A stretch of 64,000 nt of DNA, taken from positions 2,233,262 through 2,297,261 of the forward strand of contig VXAZ01000263.1 of the NCBI GenBank assembly GCA_013399875.1, in the 5' to 3' direction. Below the pieces are notes generated by a model that was not told where the DNA came from, made no database searches, and worked only from the letters and a program-made list of their open reading frames with translations. Each line of letters opens with the position of its first letter. The first letter of the stretch is position 1. Of the stretch, positions 38,310-51,300 are shown piece after piece. This DNA comes from Gymnorhina tibicen (Eukaryota > Chordata > Aves > Passeriformes > Artamidae). The position numbers and the translations under genes are program-made.

Positions 38310-39587
38310 CTAATGTGTAATGAAAAACCACTTTTGGATGCAGAAAATATCTAACTTCATGTTCTTGTGCAGTGTTCAGCATAGTCCAGTTGCCAGTGGA
38401 ATGTTTTCATCATCCACATGTTGCTATTGCTTTAGCTTTTTAATGTCTTGCACAGGGGGATAAGGTGGAGGCAGCAATGCTGTGTTTGGATTGCCTGTGG
38501 TAATGAAAAGCATGTCCTGAACACTTCTTTTAAAGTGTCACTGTTGTGTTGTGATTGGCTGCCAACAAGTTTGCTTGACACAGTCAGGTAAGGTGTAAAT
38601 GACATCAGCTCCTTTGGTGTTTTCCCCTGAAGGGAGTATCTGAGCTGTTCAGGCAGTCTCAGCTGGGACACCCCTAGCTGCACTTTAGCTCTGCTAAGGC
38701 ACCATTTGGAGGATGTTGATGAACTGCAGTCAGGATCATTGTGTAATGTAGGTAGGAATGATAATCTCTCTCAGTCCAAAAAGTGCAAGTGCAATTGAGC
38801 CAAAATCCATTGCTCTCTGTGCTGATTCACAGTGGGAGCTGACATGAAATATCAAGGAGGGATTAGCATGCACAGCATGCTGTGGTTAAGAGCTTGTGCC
38901 ACTTGGTCAGACCACGGCATGAAACTGTGGTGAGTGTTGAGTTGCTAATGTCTCCTCAGGTTACTCAACTTGGGTTTGTGTGCAAACAGAGCAAGGTGGC
39001 TGATTGGCAGGCTGGCTGCAGAGCCAGGGGTTTCGGAGCACTGCTGAAGAATAAGCCTGAAATACCACCACTTCCAGTCCCTCACTAACAGCATCTACTG
39101 CACTGAAGCCTTACTGAGGAGGGAGAGCTGGTCTGGATTTAAATTGATGTTTTAAAAATACTTTGCTGCTTTTTTCTTTCATATAGATTCCCATGTACTG
39201 GTGAGCTAACAAGGCTCTCCTGTGCTAAGAGAAGTTCAAATGTTTCGTTGAGCTTCCCACTCAGGAGTTTCATGTTGCTCTGCAGAAGTCCATGCATGGA
39301 GGGTTTTTTAAGAAAGAGATTGCATTTCTCTATGTCAAACATCAGCCTTTTCAAAACGTCTTATTGCTGGGTAGAGGTATTCTCCCATTCTCTTGCCTCA
39401 CACATGTGCCTTTCTGGGCCACTTTTTCTCACATCAGGGATCTGACTTCCTGTAGCCCATGTTCACTGACAGTATCATGACCCAGTCCTGGCAGAGCAAT
39501 TTTGCTGAAATGGTTTTCCCATTGCATGCTGTGGAAAAGGCACTGTGTCCATGCTGGTGGTGGCAGACATGCCCCTAGTCCAGCCCC

Positions 39588-39714
39588 CACAGAATATTCT
39601 GAGTTGGAAGGGACCCACAAGGATCATTGAGTCCAGCTCTTAAGTGAATGGCCCATACAGGGATCAAACCCACAACCTGGGTGTTCTTAGCACCATGCTC
39701 TGACCAACTGAGCT
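39588..39714 (-). mobile_element. TguSINE1-type SINE (tRNA head, CR1-like tail)
   Basis: Read on the minus strand, this begins with a tRNA-like head. An A box (AGCTCAGTTGG) lies at about 39704-39714, and a B box at 39660-39670 reads GGTTTGATCCC, a CpG-decayed form of the usual GGTTCGATCCC. The phrase GGTGCTAAGAACACCCAGG between them resembles a tRNA anticodon arm. After the head comes a CR1 3'-end-like tail (GGACTCAATGATCCTTGTGG, then CCCTTCCAACTCAGAATATT). A tRNA-Ile-like head with a CR1 tail is the known design of TguSINE1, a passerine SINE thought to be mobilised by CR1. The first nine or so tRNA bases are missing or diverged, and the terminal short CR1 repeat is absent, so the copy is slightly truncated at both ends. 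I saw no obvious target-site duplication. It is the main reason for calling the window passerine. Confidence 0.9.
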
Positions 39715-42700
39715 CATCTTTGAGAACTGGCAAGAAATGCACATTCATCCCAAATTCCTAAAAGGAGAAGTGTTTGTTGACTTGGGGAGTGTGAAAACAA
39801 CAGAAAACCAGGGACAAGAAATTAAACTGAGATCCTTGCCTGATTGCATATTACGAGTTTCACAGATGTGTAAGAACTGTTGTATTTTGGTCCCTTCTCT
39901 AGACCTCAGGCACCAGATCTTTGTTGCAGGTCCCATCCACAGATGAAGGCAAGCAAATCAAACTGTGCTTAGGTGACCAAATCAAAACAATGTAGGAGAT
40001 TATGGTGAAGGATCTGCTCCTGAAGCTTTTTCTTTTGCTGGAGTCTTTGTGGAGGGAAGGATGCAATTGTGCTAGTGCGTTATTGTTGAATATCTGAACT
40101 TCCCCTCCCTGTTGCTGGCTTTCAAATACTTTGTTATTGCCAGTTCACTGACCTCTCCTATGCTGATTGCGCAAGACCAGGTTGAAGGTCTGTCATGTCA
40201 TCACCTGGGAAACTAGAAAATAAATTGAATAAATCCCATTAATGTATTTATAGTTAGGGACTGAGAGAGGGTTGGAGTAGGTAGATGTATTTAGTGCAAT
40301 CATAAAGCTTTTTAAAAATAATTTCTAAAGCAGAGATGTAAGAATTCTATCAGTGTTGGTAATTTCTACTTGTGAAAAATAACATTCAGAGTTTCATGGG
40401 GGGAAGAAAGGAAGCTATCTGTGGGGTGAAGAGAAGATGGTGGTATTAGGTAGCAAGATTTGATGCAGTTGGGGTAGGTGGACAGAAATGCAGGGGGTCC
40501 ACAGCTCTCCCTCCATACTGTGTTCAGTTTCTGGGAGGATGAAGGTTCGAGAGAAGATGTGTCAAAGCTCAGTTCTCAGTCACTGGTGAGACCCTCTGGG
40601 CAGTACAACCACACGTCTGAGTCTCCTGTCCTTCATTCTGTGCTGCCTGAACTGTTAGCACTGCTGCTGTTGCGGGCAACATGTGTGATACGTGCCTGCC
40701 CGGGTCTGAACTCCTCAAGAGTGTGCGTGTCTGGTCTGGCACAACTGTTTTAGCTTGGAAATTCTTGCGTCCTTTTGTACTGAGGCTACATCCTCACATA
40801 GTAAACTGCGGTGGGAAATGGTTTCCCCTTGCATTATTATGCCAGCAGGGAAGTTCTATGTCGCATGATAAGGTCTGTACAAGCACCATCTTCCTGCTGT
40901 GGTTTTTGCTGCCCGAAAAGGTCACTGCCTGCTTCCTACCATGGCCTGCAGATCTCCCAGGTGAGTCGCTTGCTTTTGCTCTGTGATAGCCCTGGATCAT
41001 CACGAGCAGGGTGAGCAGTAAAGAGCCTGAGTGAGTAAAGGGCCACTGCCAGGCTGGTTTGTGCAGCTGAACTGGGCATGGGCAACTAAAGGGGCATGAC
41101 TTGAATAAGTGTGATGATAGATAGGCTCAGTCTTCCCCTTTCTCCTCTTATTTAAGCAGTCACAGCCGGTGCTGACTGGGGATGTGTGATCAAAACATTC
41201 ATAATAGATATCTGTGCTCTGAAATACAGACCTTGAAAAAGTAAACTTAGCTACCCCGAGACAGATACATTGGCTCTACCCTGGTGCTTATTTCACAATG
41301 GATGCTCTTCTGTATTTGAATGTACATGCATGCAAAGTGTTTGAAAAGAGAAACAAACAGGATCCCTTACCACACCCTGTCACTGTTTTTTCTGTTTAAT
41401 TTGGAAAATAAAAAGTCTGCTTTTATAAAGATCCTTGCTATGCTAGCAAATGTGTGTCACCCACCAGTTTGCTCCCTCCTGATCCAATGCTGGGAGAGAT
41501 TTCTTAGAAGAAAGAATGGAAGAAATCATTCAAATGACTATGTTTTGCAGTGCCTGCCTAGCCAGATGAGTAGTTTTGTGAGCACTGGGGTTGAACATAC
41601 CTACTAGCCTATAAATTTGTGTCCAGTGGTTGACTATGAGTCTCAGTGGAAGCTTTTCCCATGGCTGAGGAATTTGCTGGGATGCTCCCTTCTCTCTGGG
41701 ATTGCACATGCCAGCCTCGCCTTTCACAAAGATAATTATAGAATTGCCTTCCTGCCTGTTTTCACAAAACTTGTAAGAACTTGCAGGAATTTGCTTTCTC
41801 CAGCTTTTTGTCAAACCTTGGCTCAGTGGCTGTGGGCCAAGAAAAAACTCTGGGATCAACACACAGACATAGACATACATACAGAGATATTGTGGTTGTC
41901 ATATAAAGATCTTGATTCCCTAAGAAGCAAAGAAAAGGGGATGTGCAGTGGGAACCACACTGTGGGCTCTGTGTGGGACAAGGAGTCACCAGGAATGTCC
42001 TGAGAAATGGGGATATTGCACATACAAAGCAGGGGGTAGGAGGAGTACAGCAGCTTCTCTTTCCCTGCCTGCTTGAGCTTCCCTGCCTATGTGCCACCAA
42101 CACTAAGGGGATGCTTGGTGGCTTTCTTTTTCTTCTGCGATATAACTTGTAACCCAAGTTCAGCACAGTGGGCACTTGGAGAAACAACCATACAGTTAGT
42201 AAGGGACAGGAGGATTTGCCCTATTTAACCACAAAGAGTTTTCAGAAATAAGAGAAATATGGTAATATTTCTAGTAACTCTAAGAGAAATGTGGTAACTG
42301 CAAGCATAAAGACACGGGATTTTAGATGAACGAAGGGTATTCAAAGGTATTCTCACTCTGGTGGTAATTCACTCCATGAAAATAACGAGCAGTTACATGT
42401 AATGCTTCCCAAGTGTGGGAAAAGCATAGTTCAGTCTTGCATATTCGGCATGTGAAAAATAACTGGATGTAGAGACATATACCATAAATAAGCAGAAAAG
42501 CCGCACGTGGGCTTGCAGATGTTTTACCACATCAGTGAGATTTGCATACTGTTCCTGGCGTTGCCATTTAACTTGGCATGTGATTCGGGAAAAATCATCT
42601 TCCTGTTCCGTGCTCTGGCATATCTGTTATCACTAGAGACTATGGCTGCCCTCTGAAATCCCACTCTACTTGTAGAGAAGTTGGCTTTTTTTCTGATAAG

Positions 42701-43109
42701 CTTTGTAGTATTTTCTGCAGTGTATATACAGAAGGTGCTGGGAAAAGGACTGTAATTTGTAGTTTCAGGACATAGTTTGAGCATCCTGGGTTTTAGCAGA
42801 TTCTCAGTCTCAGACTTAAACCCAAAATGAAGAACTAAAGGTTTAACATTTAGGGGTTTAGCTCATGGTATAGGATGAGTTGGAGCACCAAACAAGAGAG
42901 ATACAGAGGTAAACCTGAGAAAGTAGAGGAGTCAGGCATGTAAATGCAATGGTGTTTCTCAGAAGCAGCCTGACTGTCAGCACAATGGCTCATGTCATGC
43001 TGCTAAGAAACAGCATCTCAGGGTCTGAAATGGAGCTCGAGTTTACAGGAAGGCCTTAGATGGCTTTCACCTTGAGTATGGGATCTGCTTCCATGATGAT
43101 ATTCAGGTA

Positions 43110-43161
43110 GTTATAGGATGAGAGGTTTATGGATGGCAGTTATAGGATGAGAGGTTTATGG
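43110..43161. repeat. Tandem duplication, 23-bp copies at 29-bp period
   Basis: A 23-base unit beginning GTTATAGGATGAGAGG is present at 43110-43132 and again, identical, at 43139-43161, separated by ATGGCA. Perfect identity indicates a recent duplication, possibly polymorphic. Confidence 0.95.
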
Positions 43162-43201
43162 GCGTGTGATAATTTACTCTGCTGTTCACTGATAGGCTCA
43201 C

Positions 43202-43262
43202 CTCCCTTTGTGCAAATGAACCTTAAAGGGAGACCATATAATCATCTTAGCAATTGCTTTAG
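43202..43262 (-). other. Candidate 61-base exon, unrecognised
   Basis: On the minus strand, acceptor ACTATTACTTCTGTCAG ends at 43263 and a strong donor GAG-GTGAGC lies at 43196-43204. The one open frame reads KAIAKMIIWSPFKVHLHKG. The site lies 40 bases right of the 29-bp-period duplication at 43110-43161. No family recognised. Confidence 0.14.
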
Positions 43263-45301
43263 CTGACAGAAGTAATAGTGTTCTTTTCTATATCTTCAGA
43301 TGCTCAACAGTTCTTGTGAGAAATTCCACTTCTCAGGCTAAAAGTTCCCTGCATCTACCAGCATTTATTTATTTTTGGCTTTTCTGAGAATAGAAGGTTT
43401 CAGCCACACTTCAGTAATGAGAGAAGAATGAAATGAGATTTTCTTTGTCCCCAGAAATGTTGGTTTTAAACATCCTTTCAGCTGTGTGGATGAAATTGTA
43501 AAATCAGCATGTGACAGTGATGCTCCAGAATTCTCCAGGGGTGTTCAAGCTTGAGTTCATGGTTTCATGCAGCTTTTTGTGGCTGATACAGAGCCGATGA
43601 AGCAGATTTTCCAGTTCATTTTTTCTGAAGCACACAGCTAAGGAAAGATTGACTACAGAAGCATCTGCAGCTAATTTAGCAGAGTAGTCCAATGAAGGAT
43701 ATTGCTGCAAATTGCTACAGAGACCTGGCATGGTTGGTGGCCAGGCCAGAGAAGAATCTTTTGCTTGGCTGTCACAGTCAAGGTGCCTCAGTCTCTTGTG
43801 CTCTTACTTGAATTGAAGGAGAGGCAGCACTTTATTCTAGAGTTTTCCAGTGGTCTGAAATGGCAGATAATTTATCAGCCGTGAGGTGTTGTTTCTCCTT
43901 CACCTTTTCCTTGGGCACCCCCAGGAAGATTTTTGATCAAGGAAAGATAATTAGTGGAGCAGAGTATTTTGCCAGCCACATTTAATGTTGGCATGACAGC
44001 TGAGTCCTCAGCGCTTTCCTCAAGCACCTTAGGGTCTAAATGGGCAGTTGAAAATGGTTTTCTGGTAAAAGTCGTGTCCAAACTGGTGAGGAGAGGAGAG
44101 TGCAGAGAGTAGCTGATGTCTCTGATGAAGTGTGAGGGTTGTTTTTTGTTTTTATTTTGTTCTCAAGTTTTTTACAAGAAAAGACCTGGCTGCCATTGCT
44201 GCTCTGATTTTTCTTCTTATCTCATTCCTTCCCTTCTGCTTGTCCGTGTTTGTGTGATGGGATACGACCCCTCTTGCATTATTCCTCTCTCATGTCACAG
44301 TTCTAGGTACCTCATATGTCTCTCTATTTCCTTCATAATTTTTGTCATGATGTTAAAAAAAACAAACAAAACCAAAATTCTTTGATGGCACCACATGGGC
44401 AGAAACATGTCTGGAGGATCATGTCATTCAGTCTGCACAATGCTTGGATCTCGGCCATTCTCTGAGTTCATTGCTTACATGACCTCTAAATATTTATTTT
44501 TGAAATGGGTTTATAAATTGCTATGATTGATTAAAAGACTCCTGAAAAATGTGACTTCCTTAAAACACATGCAGAGTGGTGGTTGGTTTTAACAAAGCAA
44601 GACAACAAAAAAAAGCAAACAACTTGTTTAATTTTAAGTGAAGTATCAGATTTATGCAAAACTGTATGTTGTTTTATTCTTTAAATCTTGTGGGTAGAAG
44701 CTGAACAACCAATGTGTATTCAGAACGACCATAGCCTTGGCAGCAACTCTGAACTCATATATCAACATTTCTAACATGAGAGATGCGTCCACAATTTTCT
44801 TTCAACAGCCACGTTTTGGGGGGTTTATTTTCTTTTGGTTTTTAGTGTATTCCGCTTGTGCTTTTGCTTGGACAAATACTGTGTCTTACGTGATTAAAAT
44901 CAAACTCTCTGACAGTGTATATTTAAATTGCTTTGTCCTGTATAAACAGGCAGATCTTGGCTCCAACTCTACATTAGTATGTGAGACATTAGATTCTTAA
45001 GACCACTCATTAACTGGAAATCAATTAATGGGAACTAATTGGCATTGCCTTGTAATGAAGGCTTAGTGAAAGTATTTTAATAGAAACACATAGGTGACTG
45101 TAAGGGTGAGACCCAGATATGAGTGTGGGGAAGCCTATAGGCTAAAGCTAATTTGATGAGATATAAATGCTTATCCAGCCTTCCTTTGCTGCAGTGATAA
45201 ACAGTCAAAACACCTTCATACATACTTGCCAGGTAAATATATGAGAGTATGTTTGCCTTGAGGAATTTGATTTGGATGTATAATATGTTTCAATTTTCTA
45301 C

Positions 45302-45499
45302 ATGGAAATCTTTATTTTTTCAAGTACTTCATACCAAGGCTTACTCTACAAAACTTATCAGCCTGCTCCAAGAGGCATAAAGAGCCCTGTCAAACACCGT
45401 TTTATGGCAGATTTTTATTTGCCATGGCTGAAGTTAGGTGGGGAGTATGTCTATGTAAAAGGTGCAATATTTGAGGAGGTAAATGGCTCAATCTACTAA
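45302..45499 (+). other. Candidate coding exon or small open frame, unrecognised
   Basis: An open frame of 65 codons starts at the ATG at 45302 and ends at a TAA at 45497. Alternatively, a pyrimidine-rich 3' splice site (TTTATTTTTTCAAG, ending 45324) and a GAG-GTAAAT donor at 45476-45484 would delimit a 154-base exon, 45325-45478. The translation looks natural: it includes KSPVKHRFMADFYLP followed closely by GGEYVYVKGAIFEE, with few low-complexity residues. I do not recognise the family. The start context is weak (T at -3, G at +4). A 65-codon open frame is not significant by itself in 64 kb, and there is no CpG enrichment. It is the most protein-like short frame on the plus strand. Confidence 0.22.
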
Positions 45500-48354
45500 T
45501 CTTGCTTTGTAAACAGTACCTGAGAGTACAGATGGCTTGCTTTGCCAAAAACAAGCTTTAGGAAAAGTAAATTTGACATCTTGTTTTGATGGTGTAAGTG
45601 GGTGAGGATAATACTGTTCAGCCAGAGCATTTCATTATAATTACCAATTCAAAAAATAAAATAACACTTGAGAACATGTTATTACACTAAAATGATCCAA
45701 ATCCAGCTTTCGTTGGAGAGCCCAACTGTGCAAAATGAGCATGATTTTTGAAGTTAGTACTCCCTTACCACACAGTGCCTCCACACGCAACAGCAATAAC
45801 ATCTGTATAATGGGGCATTTCTATTGCTTTAACCACCACTTACTGCACTCTTACTGGTCATTAGTTCTGTAGATTAATGACACAAATGTGGATTTATTAG
45901 TGCTGTAAACCTGTGGGAAACAGTGAGTCAAATTAGTGTCTTTTTCATAATCACAGCTGATGTGCTTTTATTAGACCTGAACGTGGTGTGTCACCTTCTA
46001 CAGTAAAAATGACTGCTTGTGAGCCATTTGAGGTTGCTTGAATGATCTTTCATCACTTGGTTGTAACATTTCAAATTGTAGAAAACTTTTCCACTTGCTA
46101 GCAAAGTCTCAGTTCCTGATTTAAGGGATCAAAAACTGTTTAGAAATTACTTTTTACCCCAGAGTGAAATGGTTTTTATTTAAAAATAGTGCTTCCTCAC
46201 GTGTAAAGTTGACACAGTAGAGACCCCTGAGTTCCTTGAGAAGATAATATATGCAAGATATGTGTGTCTTAATGTGACTGTTCATAAACCAACTCACTGC
46301 TGGGCTGCAGCCTGAAGTGCAAAACTGGTCAAAGAAACAAGGTTCTGATGCAAAATCAGCTACAGTACTTAGTGCTCTTTGGATTTTAAGGAGTTAATCT
46401 ACCTGTCAAGCCATGGTTTTGTATTGTAGCAGTCTGTGCCATGTCTACATAACTATGAGAACATCTCTGAGATGGTTAGAGACTTCAAAAGCTCTGTAAG
46501 TTAGTAAAAATCCCATTCCCTCTTTTTGTGTAATTTGCCATCCAGTTGATTATAGTCACTTCTAAGAAGGGCTGATGAATATGAATCTTACCTACTACCC
46601 CTTATAAACCTGTTCTTAAGTTCAAGGTTAAAGGTTGTTTCTCAATTTGGTTGTCTTTCAGTAGAAATGAACTATGTTATTTACAACATTAGCAACTGTG
46701 TGGTATCTCTTGGCTGTAATGCTCCACAGCTGATGAAAATAGCCATAGAAATTGTTGAACCTTGGAACCAAGAACATGAAGGACCTCTAAGAGGTACATT
46801 TTCAGGAATTGTTGAGTACAGTAGTTTTTTTTAGTGTCCACTCCTGTGCTCGGAGAGGTGTGCTGCCCTGTCTTCCACTGGCTGCAAGATCTGGGCATCT
46901 CCTGCTGGTCTGATAAAGACAGTCCTTGCCTAACCCATCCCAAAACCCCTCAAATGGATGGGCTGTGGGGGCCAGGTCCTTGTGTGAAAGTGGCACAGTC
47001 ATCTTGTAAGCAGAAGACAAAGAAAGGAGTGTGTTGCTCCTGGGCATGCAGAGCCATGGAGTGGCATGTGAATCCCAGGCAGTTGCTTTGATAGTGCATA
47101 GGGAAAAGGAGATGGGAAGGATTCTGAATCCTTAAGAAATATTTCTTCTTGATACATGCTGATATTCTGTTTCCTTGTGCTGAGCTGGAGACAGCTGGTG
47201 TTCCTCCAGACACTGAGGAAGCTGGGCGTCAGCACTGTCTGCTTCAGATAAGATTAATAATGTATAGATTCATGGGGAATGGAGCCTAATCTGCTGGGAT
47301 GCCACAGCGAGCTCTCCTAGTGAGGAGGAGCAGCTGCCTGCTTTGGGCCTCCTGAGAGCATGGAGAGGAACCATCTGAGACAGATTGGGATTGACTCCTG
47401 TTTGTTCTGCAGGCGGCTTGCTCACACCTTCTAGCAGACTGTGCTGAATGCGGCACGGATCGATGGATATGTGATCATGTCCAACTCCTGGCTCCGTGCA
47501 CTTCAAAACTCTCTTAGAAAAATGACCCCACAACTGAACACAATAATACAGCAGAAGGAACTTTGTTTCACCTTTGTATAGCAGACTACAAGTGAGCTTA
47601 GTAAAACACATGCTAACACAAGTCTTGACCAGCAAACGGGAACAGGAGAAGTTTTTTGAATTAAGATCCTCTGCAGTCAGTTCTGCTTCCCATTTTCGAT
47701 TTGGAAGTTGAAAATTGTTTGGTCTCATGAATGCTTTCTGTGTTGTACACAGGTTGGAGGCTTTTGACCTGTCTCTTTTACACCTTTTTTATCAGCCAGA
47801 GTATTGTTCAGAGCCATGGAGTGATAAGGCTTTGTAGGCTCAAGCTCTTTTGGGCTCCCTTCTGAGGTCCTGGCTAGGATCTGCCCAAGCTTGGACTTTT
47901 GAAGCAGCTTTTAGGGTCAGCCCAAGGTAAAGTGCACCATGTTATTTACCTTTCCACATCCTTGGATGCAATTAAAAGATATGGCATGAGTGAAAAACAG
48001 TAAATTAGGAGGGGAATTCTAGATCACTGGAGGCTGCAGCATGTGAGTGCTGGTAGTCTCACACATTCCTGGTGTGGGGTTCCCAGTCCTGGTGCTTCAC
48101 CTGAGGCAGGGAGAGCAATAGCAGCTGTTCCTTTCCTGCTGGCTTGAACACAGTGTAAGTGGTGGTGTACCCAGTGGGTGTTAAATACATCACTCAAGCT
48201 CTTCTGAAACCTGAACTAAATACTCAGTTGGTTGCCCAGTGTGAAAAAAAAAAGAATTAAAATGACTGAGGCTTGCAAATCTGTCCAGAGACCGCCTCTC
48301 CAAATAAAATAGTCAGGTTTTGTGCCCTGTTCTACAGTAATTGATGCTTTTTCC

Positions 48355-48370
48355 TTTTTTTTTTTTTTTT
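48355..48370. repeat. Poly-T run (16 bases)
   Basis: Sixteen T. Similar short homopolymers: 15 T at 9010-9024, 13 A at 2277-2289 and 13 A at 50328-50340. None is attached to a recognisable retroelement. Confidence 0.9.
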
Positions 48371-51300
48371 GAGGTTTGCAGTCCAAGCTCTTCAAGCGTT
48401 GGTTTCACAAACAATTACTGCTAGGCATGAATGACTGGTTTCCAGCCTGGAATAACTTTACATGCTCCAGAGAATGCCACTGCCTTTACCCAATTCTGTG
48501 ATTATTTACTGTAACAAATTATTACTGTAATGGTTGGGGTAATGACAACTGTAAAATAGAATATCTGTGGTACTCTTGGGTTAGCAGAAGCAAACAGAAA
48601 AGAATGAACTAGATGCCTTGCTGGAGATGTGAGCATAGGTCTATACCTTGCCTGCTGTCAAAGGATATCTATTATCATTCTCTTAAATCACATTTACTTC
48701 ATTGCTTCTGCACAGAAGTGAGATGTGCTTTTTTATCCTGCACAGAACAGTTTCACCCTGGAAAATGAATTTCATTCATATTTTATTTTATTTGGTTTGG
48801 GTTTCGTCAGCTTTATGGATACACTGGGGTAAGGGCCATGTGAATTTACTTCTCTTTCTTTCCCCCAGCCTCTTCAGTGCCTGTCTTTTGAAAAGATTTA
48901 GGTAACAACAATGAACAGCTGGCAGAGTTGGGCTGCATTTGGCCTGGTGGTGTAGCAGGGAGGGCTTGGTGCCCCTTCACAGAGGTGGGAGCTGCCAGGA
49001 GCAAGTGTGTTTCCACCCCTGTATGACAGTGCCTCTAGCAGGGACCAAGGAACCATGACTGTCCAGACACTGAGCAGGGGGTGCAGCAGCTCACCCTGTT
49101 GAGAAGGGGAGAGGGTTGGGTTTTGCAGAAAACAAAGCATTTTCTACATGACAACAAGGAGAAGTGTTCTGGCTCAGAACCAGAGCCCCACATCTCCTGC
49201 CCTCATTCCCTTTCCTGCCACCATTGCCACTGGCTTCAGTGGTGTGTGCTGGCTGCCCTTCTCTTGGGTTTAGCCCTTTCTGCTTGAATACTGCCTTCAG
49301 TACAATGGTGTGGTTTTCCTGCTCCTTTCACACTGTCTGGATCTTTTTCTGCTTTTTACATCCCTCTTGGAGGAAGGTTTGGTATCTACTATGGCCTCTG
49401 GATGGGGACACCTCTGCAGGTCACATTTAACTGATACTGGGGACTGCAGTGTCTCAGAGGAAACAGGGAGAGTACTGGGCAGTTTAACATTTTCATTTCC
49501 ATACAGTAGAAAAACACTGGTGAATTCATGATGCAGAGAAGAATGCACAGGAAAATTAATGTGCTTTCTGAATTTAAAGTTGTAAATGACATCATCTTAT
49601 GGGTCTTATGGTGTATTAGCTCAAAACTTGCTTATTTTGGGATCTGGTTCTTCCTTTGCCATGTATTTCTATGCATGTTTTGTCAGGCTTTAAGCACAGC
49701 ACCCTTAAGCCTGGATTATACCGAAAATGTATATAACACTGTACCATGTGTTGAACCCTGAACATCCTGATTTTATCTTGTCACGTTACCTCATATTATT
49801 GTGCTAGTTCACTGCTGAGCTTTTTAACCAAATGCTACTGTGGCTCATCTTTATTATAATAGAAACCTATTTTAAATTAAAATTCTTTATCAATGCAAAA
49901 ATCCCCTTATTTTGTAATTAGGAATGTCTTTGTGCTTTTAATTAATACAAGTATTGAAGAGGTATTTGGTTTCTGATGCTATATTTGGCATTCCACAGCC
50001 ACATGATTTTAGTGATATATAGTTGAAATGCCTTTTGAAAGCCTCTATAATAAAAATAGAAAAGAGATTACCTCTGAGACTTAAAAGAACTTTTGAAGAA
50101 TTTATTAGAGCAGTGTTAAAATATGCTGTAAAACGAGTCATATTAGTCTGCAAATTGATCTGGGATATCTGTGGATTCAGAGTGCTGTACTACTTGGATT
50201 AATTAAAATGTGGTCAGCTGAAACCTTCACTATAATCAAAATTGTTCCCCAGGGTTATACCTTCATTACAGTCCTGGTGTAGCCTTCCAGTCCTGACCAT
50301 TGCTGAGCTAAGTAATTCGTTCAGTTTAAAAAAAAAAAAACAAAACCAAAAGGATAAAATGACCATGACAGTACTTAGGTTTATTGTTTGGGGTTTTTTA
50401 TTGCTATGCTGGGCTCTGTTTGATATCATTAATTGTATATAGCTGTTCTTTATGCTCTCAAAGACAAACAGTGAGAGACAAAGTATCTCTGATGTGAGCG
50501 TTATGCTGTTTCCCATATTGTAAGACGTGGAGTATTTTACAATTGCTGTTTTCTGTAACTTTGGCTAAGGCGCCGATCTCCCTCTGCAGATGTGCTGCCT
50601 ATCTCGTCCCTGTAGGGCTGCGGGTAGTGTTCTGCTGCACAGGGTTTCCTTATCAGCACTCCTGCAGTAAATCAACAAGGAGGAGACTGCATCTCCCAAC
50701 AGGGTCTCAAAGGAAGAATTCACATCATGTGAATTCGTACAGGATACCAGAGGACATCTGCCTTAGGAGGCTGTCTCCAGAGTTCAGACTTCAGGAGCTA
50801 GATAAAGCACTGCTTCTGTCTCTCCCACACCGTGTATATTCTGACCCCAGCTTTGCAGAGCCTGTCAGCAGTTTGTCCTTGAGCTGGATGCTGTAGTGAA
50901 ACCCTCTGGATAAGGCTAACCCTTATCATTCTCTTGTGTCGTGTCAGGGCGCTCTCCCAGAAGCTGCTGAATAGCCAAGACATGACAAAGAAGCCTTTGA
51001 TTGTGGCTGTCAGTACTGGAACCTGGAGATTGTAACTCAGTATCAAAATGCATCCTTACTGAGTTGTGGCTCTGACAGAGTGAGCCCCAAGTTTGTTCTT
51101 CATATTAATGATCTGACTGCAACTGGTTTGGATTCTCAAAAATGCTTTTTAAAACACTCATGCTTTTTCAAGGGTTAAAGAAAGGGATTTCATGTGCTTT
51201 CTGTCAGAATATAATAAATGACTATAATGTTCTGCTGTAGCACTTCCAGAATCCCATAGAACTTTACATATGTCATTTAGGCTCCAACACACCCCATTAA

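Larger units (their letters stand above)
34178..39587. other. Non-coding stretch, no gene seen
   Basis: Short overlapping frames on both strands, a (GT)10 repeat and one minus-strand exon candidate (38265-38309). No retroviral transmembrane-like segment or LTR was recognised in the first kilobase, to the right of the envelope-like fragment. Confidence 0.65.

Noticed and set aside
47270..47728. 152-codon minus-strand open frame; also considered as a CR1 3' region because of a CAGTTGTGGGGTC phrase
   Set aside because: Only that one phrase resembles CR1 and the flanks do not. No protein family recognised.
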